From: Acinetobacter sp.
GTDB lineage: Bacteria; Pseudomonadota; Gammaproteobacteria; Pseudomonadales; Moraxellaceae
Length of the DNA stretch: 6,328 nt
Assembly (NCBI GenBank): GCA_030523805.1
Contig: JAUNHS010000063.1
Span: 3,576 to 9,903 of the forward strand
Reading direction: 5' to 3'
Shown: one piece after another, positions 3,901 through 6,328 of the stretch
Layout: each line of letters begins with the position of its first letter
Numbering within the stretch: position 1 is the first letter of the stretch
Notes under the pieces: generated by a model
Told to the model about the DNA's origin: nothing
What the model saw: only the letters and a program-made list of their open reading frames with translations
Databases searched by the model: none
Program-made: the position numbers and the translations under genes

Positions 3901-5280
3901 TTACGGTTGGGGAAGATGGGGTGTAATCATCGTTTTGACTTGCGTTTGTGCTTCTATTACAGTCATAAAGGTGTAAGCACCAATGAATTTACGGCTAATA
4001 AACATAAATTCTTTCGGTGGTACGGTGAAGTGGCGTGAAGCAACCGATGTGCTGGTTTTTTGCATAATACGCTCGTGCAGTTGGCGTGCTTTCCAATCGT
4101 AAGCATCATCACTGTGCAGGGCTTCCGTGGCTAATAAGAAGACGTGAGCCATATCTGATTTTGCTGATGGTGGTAAAGTATCAAAATAACGGTAGCCTGT
4201 CATGGCATTCATCATGGCTTGATGATTTTGTTGATAGCCAGCGTGGATTAAACCTTGTGCAACTTTGAGTAGGTGGGTATCAAACTGGCGAATTGCCCCA
4301 AAGTCTAGCAAAATAATTTGGTCAGGTTGTTGTTCATCTTCGGCAATGCGGAGTAGGTAATTACCAAAATTAGGGTCGGTTTGCATTTCGCCCCATTCAA
4401 ATAATTCACGGATAATAATCTCTAGTGCCGCCTCACCAATGGCATTGCGTCGTGCTTGTGAAAGTTGCATGATGTGTGGACTATAAATCGGAATGCCCGC
4501 TTCATACGTCATGCACAGCACTTGCTTGGTGCTATAGTCATCAATAATTTGTGGTACGATGTAGCGATTATCATGCTTTAAGCGTTCAGCAAAACGTTTT
4601 GTGGTTTCGGCTTCTAGCTGATAATTGACTTCACGGTGCATCATTTGGCGAACTTCTTCAAACCATTGATCAAACTCTCGTGTCTGCGGTGTGAGACGTG
4701 TGAGTGTGAGCATTTGTTTGAATAAATTCATATCGGAATCAATGGCTGTGGCAACCAATGGATATTGCACTTTTAACACTACTTCCAAGCCATCAGATTT
4801 ACGCACAGCACGATGTACTTGTGCCAATGATGCCGTGCCTAAAGGCTCTTCATCTACAATTAAATCGTCTAATTTTGAGCCTAATTGTAAGCGTAATTGA
4901 CGTTGAATGGCTGACCATTCTAAAGCCGTTGTTTGATTGTTGAGTGTGCTGAGTGCTTGCGTAACTTCTTCTGGTAAAAAATGTTCGCCATACAATGCCA
5001 TCATTTGCCCAATTTTTACAATTGAGCCTTTAAGTTTGCCAATTTCACTGACTAAATATTGTGCTTGCTCTTGTAATGCTTGCTTTCTTAAACGTTCTTT
5101 TTCTGCTGGGCTGGCAAAAAAGGAGCTGGCACTTGCGGTTGCCCAACGTGTACCTGCCAATAATGATGCCTTGGCGATAGATAAACGGCGATCTGTCGCA
5201 GATGTTTTGAGATTTTTCATTTTATTATTGGCAATTCTTTCGGTCAATTTATTTGACGATGAGCGATTTGAAAAAGGCAT
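3901..5280 (-). CDS. ABC1/AarF/UbiB-family atypical protein kinase (COQ8-like)
   Basis: The family supports ubiquinone or other isoprenoid-lipid metabolism; members bind ATP, and COQ8 and UbiB act as ATPases or kinases at membranes. In numbering from the upstream TTG (5298), the motifs are KGSIVKIGQ (KxGQ, 90-98), the Ala-rich-loop equivalent GTASLAQVHRA (154-164), VVLKVQYP with Lys176, EVNYQLEAE (223-231), MQTDPNFGN (305-313) with Asp308, and LLDFGA (330-335) with Asp332. All core residues are present. At 459 residues it is shorter than E. coli UbiB (546) and lacks UbiB's C-terminal membrane helices. The TDPN motif and the closing SRKFIGAYTFM resemble eukaryotic COQ8 more than UbiB. I prefer the ATG at 5280, which has TAGAGA 8 bases upstream; the TTG at 5298 has no ribosome binding site. 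It starts 31 bases after tusE and is probably co-transcribed. Confidence 0.88.
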   Translation of the reverse strand: MPFSNRSSSNKLTERIANNKMKNLKTSATDRRLSIAKASLLAGTRWATASASSFFASPAEKERLRKQALQEQAQYLVSEIGKLKGSIVKIGQMMALYGEHFLPEEVTQALSTLNNQTTALEWSAIQRQLRLQLGSKLDDLIVDEEPLGTASLAQVHRAVRKSDGLEVVLKVQYPLVATAIDSDMNLFKQMLTLTRLTPQTREFDQWFEEVRQMMHREVNYQLEAETTKRFAERLKHDNRYIVPQIIDDYSTKQVLCMTYEAGIPIYSPHIMQLSQARRNAIGEAALEIIIRELFEWGEMQTDPNFGNYLLRIAEDEQQPDQIILLDFGAIRQFDTHLLKVAQGLIHAGYQQNHQAMMNAMTGYRYFDTLPPSAKSDMAHVFLLATEALHSDDAYDWKARQLHERIMQKTSTSVASRHFTVPPKEFMFISRKFIGAYTFMTVIEAQTQVKTMITPHLPQP

Positions 5281-5311
5281 GGCGTGATTCTCTAGCAAGC
5301 AAAAAAGGAAA

Positions 5312-5623
5312 TTATAAGCAATTCGCAGGTTTTGGAATTCCTGCTAAACGGCACAAATGCCGAGCGACTAAACCTGTATTAAACTGTTGTTGCAATAGAC
5401 TATTACTAATGTCGGCATTTACAGTTTTCATTAAAAATTTGATCAGTGGGCGAGTGGCTGGGGCATAGCCAAATTCTTGATAAAATTGGCGTACGGCAAA
5501 TAAAATTTGCAAATGCCAATCGTTGAGCTGAATGTCTAAACTATTTGCCAGCTGTTGGGCAATGTCGGCATTCCAAATGCGATAATCTATTAAATGACCA
5601 TCTTGATCTAAATCTAAACTCAT
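5312..5623 (-). CDS. tusE: TusE/DsrC-family sulfur-carrier protein
   Basis: TusE takes sulfur from the TusBCD complex and passes it, with MnmA, to the wobble uridine of tRNAs for Glu, Gln and Lys. The 103-residue product shows the family layout: N-terminal DQDGHLIDYRIW, central LFAVRQFYQEFGYAPATRPLIK (split here at residues 41-62), and the C-terminal arm RLAGIPKPANCL with the catalytic penultimate Cys102. A second cysteine, Cys91, lies 11 residues earlier, the position of CysA in true DsrC; E. coli TusE has only the penultimate Cys as I recall it. The KGPAK-type segment before the arm is replaced by FNTGLVARHL. The ATG at 5623 is the first possible start, because an in-frame TGA lies three codons upstream. 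No strong Shine-Dalgarno is seen. No tusBCD or dsrAB genes are in the window. It is the first gene of a pair with the ABC1 kinase. Confidence 0.88.
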   Translation of the reverse strand: MSLDLDQDGHLIDYRIWNADIAQQLANSLDIQLNDWHLQILFAVRQFYQEFGYAPATRPLIKFLMKTVNADISNSLLQQQFNTGLVARHLCRLAGIPKPANCL

Positions 5624-5687
5624 GAATATGACTCACACGCTGCGGTGATGTATTTGCTCTTGATTAAACAAGGGATTGATAACATGA

Positions 5688-5696
5688 AGTATAGCA
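5688..5696 (-). promoter_or_regulatory. Extended -10 promoter of tusE
   Basis: On the minus strand TGC precedes TATACT (hexamer 5688-5693), an extended -10 with five of six consensus bases and no clear -35. The predicted start near 5681 gives a leader of about 58 bases. A TATAAT at 5311-5316, overlapping the tusE stop codon, could be a second, internal promoter for the kinase, but it lacks a -35. Confidence 0.5.
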
Positions 5697-5746
5697 AATT
5701 TTAGCAGCATTTCACTATGACTATTACAATCATCATGATAAAACTA

Positions 5747-5774
5747 TTGCAATTCCAAAGTAGTGATTTACAAT
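5747..5774 (+). promoter_or_regulatory. Promoter of the alpha/beta hydrolase gene
   Basis: TTGCAA (5747-5752), a 16-base spacer and TACAAT (5769-5774, five of six consensus) form a plausible sigma70 promoter. The predicted start lies near 5781, about 16 bases before the first ATG. It has the same -35 and spacing as the orphan promoter at 3145-3172. Confidence 0.55.
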
Positions 5775-5796
5775 ATTTGTAGTTAGGATACAAGAG

Positions 5797-6328
5797 ATGA
5801 CTATGAAACCTTTAATTCACTTTTCGCACGCTACTGGAATGCCAGTCCCTGTATATCGCACCTTATTACAACAATTAGAGCAACATTATGATGTGATTAC
5901 CAGTCCAACATTGGGCATAGACCAACGCTATCCGATTGATGCACATTGGCAATCTTTAACGCAACAAGTGATTGATAGTATTGTAACGCAAGCACAAGGG
6001 CGTAAAGTGATTGGTGTCGGGCATTCACTTGGGGCAGCATTGACTTTTTTAGCATCTTACCAACGTCCTGAATTATTTGAGCAAAATGTCTTGTTAGATC
6101 CCCCTTTGATTTTAGGCATGGCATCGTTGCAATTACATTATGCTAAATATTTTAACCGAGTAATGTTGGATAAAATTACGCCTGCACATTTGTCTATAAA
6201 ACGTCGTGAGCATTGGCAAAGTCGTGAGCAAGCAGGCGAAATGTTGCGACCAAAAGGTTTTTATAAAGATTTTGATGAACGCTGTTTCCAAGATTATTTA
6301 AAGTATGCTTTACGAGATGATACGGTGC
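5797..6328 (+). CDS. Alpha/beta hydrolase (C-terminus outside window)
   Basis: The first 177 residues of an alpha/beta-hydrolase-fold protein are visible, and the frame is open to the right edge. The N-terminal strand and oxyanion region read LIHFSHATGMP (6-16). The nucleophile elbow VIGVGHSLG places the predicted catalytic Ser at residue 77. It is followed by the helix AALTFLASYQRPELF and the strand LLDPPLI. The catalytic His and probably the acid lie beyond the window. There is no signal peptide, so it is likely cytoplasmic. The substrate cannot be inferred; similar proteins are annotated only as hydrolases in Acinetobacter, as I remember them. Two starts are possible: ATG 5797, with AGGA (5785-5788) 8 bases upstream, or ATG 5803, with AAGAGA closer. 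I prefer 5797 but the choice is not secure. The gene diverges from tusE. Confidence 0.9.
   Translation, partial: MTMKPLIHFSHATGMPVPVYRTLLQQLEQHYDVITSPTLGIDQRYPIDAHWQSLTQQVIDSIVTQAQGRKVIGVGHSLGAALTFLASYQRPELFEQNVLLDPPLILGMASLQLHYAKYFNRVMLDKITPAHLSIKRREHWQSREQAGEMLRPKGFYKDFDERCFQDYLKYALRDDTV

Noticed and set aside
3729..3926. A 65-codon plus-strand open frame
   Set aside because: It crosses the intrinsic terminator and runs antisense into the end of the ABC1-kinase gene, with no ribosome binding site or family resemblance.
5278..5298. TTG at 5298 as start of the ABC1 kinase
   Set aside because: Pyrimidine-rich sequence precedes it and no Shine-Dalgarno is visible; the ATG at 5280 has a purine-rich motif at suitable spacing.
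4086..5468. Several plus-strand frames opposite the kinase and tusE genes (4086-4268, 4691-4900, 4758-4943, 4937-5287, 5253-5468)
   Set aside because: All lie antisense to well-supported genes and have no family features.
5897..6124. Minus-strand frame opposite the hydrolase
   Set aside because: Antisense to the segment with the GHSLG motif; no independent support.

Overview
The window looks like a chromosomal segment of an AT-rich gammaproteobacterium, most likely Moraxellaceae and Acinetobacter-like. This rests on gene content and remembered protein similarity: bamD divergent from rluD-pgeF, a Pseudomonas/Acinetobacter-style TusE ending in PKPANCL, and an Acinetobacter-type alpha/beta hydrolase. 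The genus is inference. I see no phage, insertion sequence, CRISPR or plasmid feature. Most of the window is ordinary core genome, and I found no clearly new multi-gene system.

Layout. (1) Positions 1-2298: the 5' part of bamD (minus strand, cut by the window edge) and rluD-pgeF (plus strand) diverge from a 76-bp gap. That gap holds a near-perfect palindromic extended -10 element that can be read on both strands. (2) Positions 2299-2543: a strong bidirectional terminator separates pgeF from a convergent tRNA-Glu(UUC) gene, which has its own consensus-like promoter. (3) Positions 2544-3900: an accessory-looking AT-rich stretch with two small minus-strand genes, an 85-residue Sel1-repeat protein and a 75-residue Cys-containing protein of unknown function. 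The spacers around them carry inverted repeats, a perfect CRP/Vfr-type palindrome, and promoter-like sequences on both strands. (4) Positions 3846-5696: a minus-strand tusE-like / ABC1-kinase pair, probably one operon, closed by an intrinsic terminator. (5) Positions 5747-6328: a divergent alpha/beta hydrolase gene, cut by the right edge.

How the genes relate. BamD (outer-membrane assembly), RluD (23S rRNA pseudouridylation) and PgeF (peptidoglycan precursor quality control) are housekeeping neighbours in many gammaproteobacteria. TusE belongs to the sulfur relay for tRNA wobble-uridine thiolation. The ABC1 kinase belongs to the family that supports ubiquinone and lipid metabolism. Their short spacing argues for co-transcription, but a functional link is not established from sequence. 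The points most worth a second look are the second conserved-position cysteine in the TusE-like protein, the palindromic bidirectional promoter, and the regulatory-looking region at 3034-3264.
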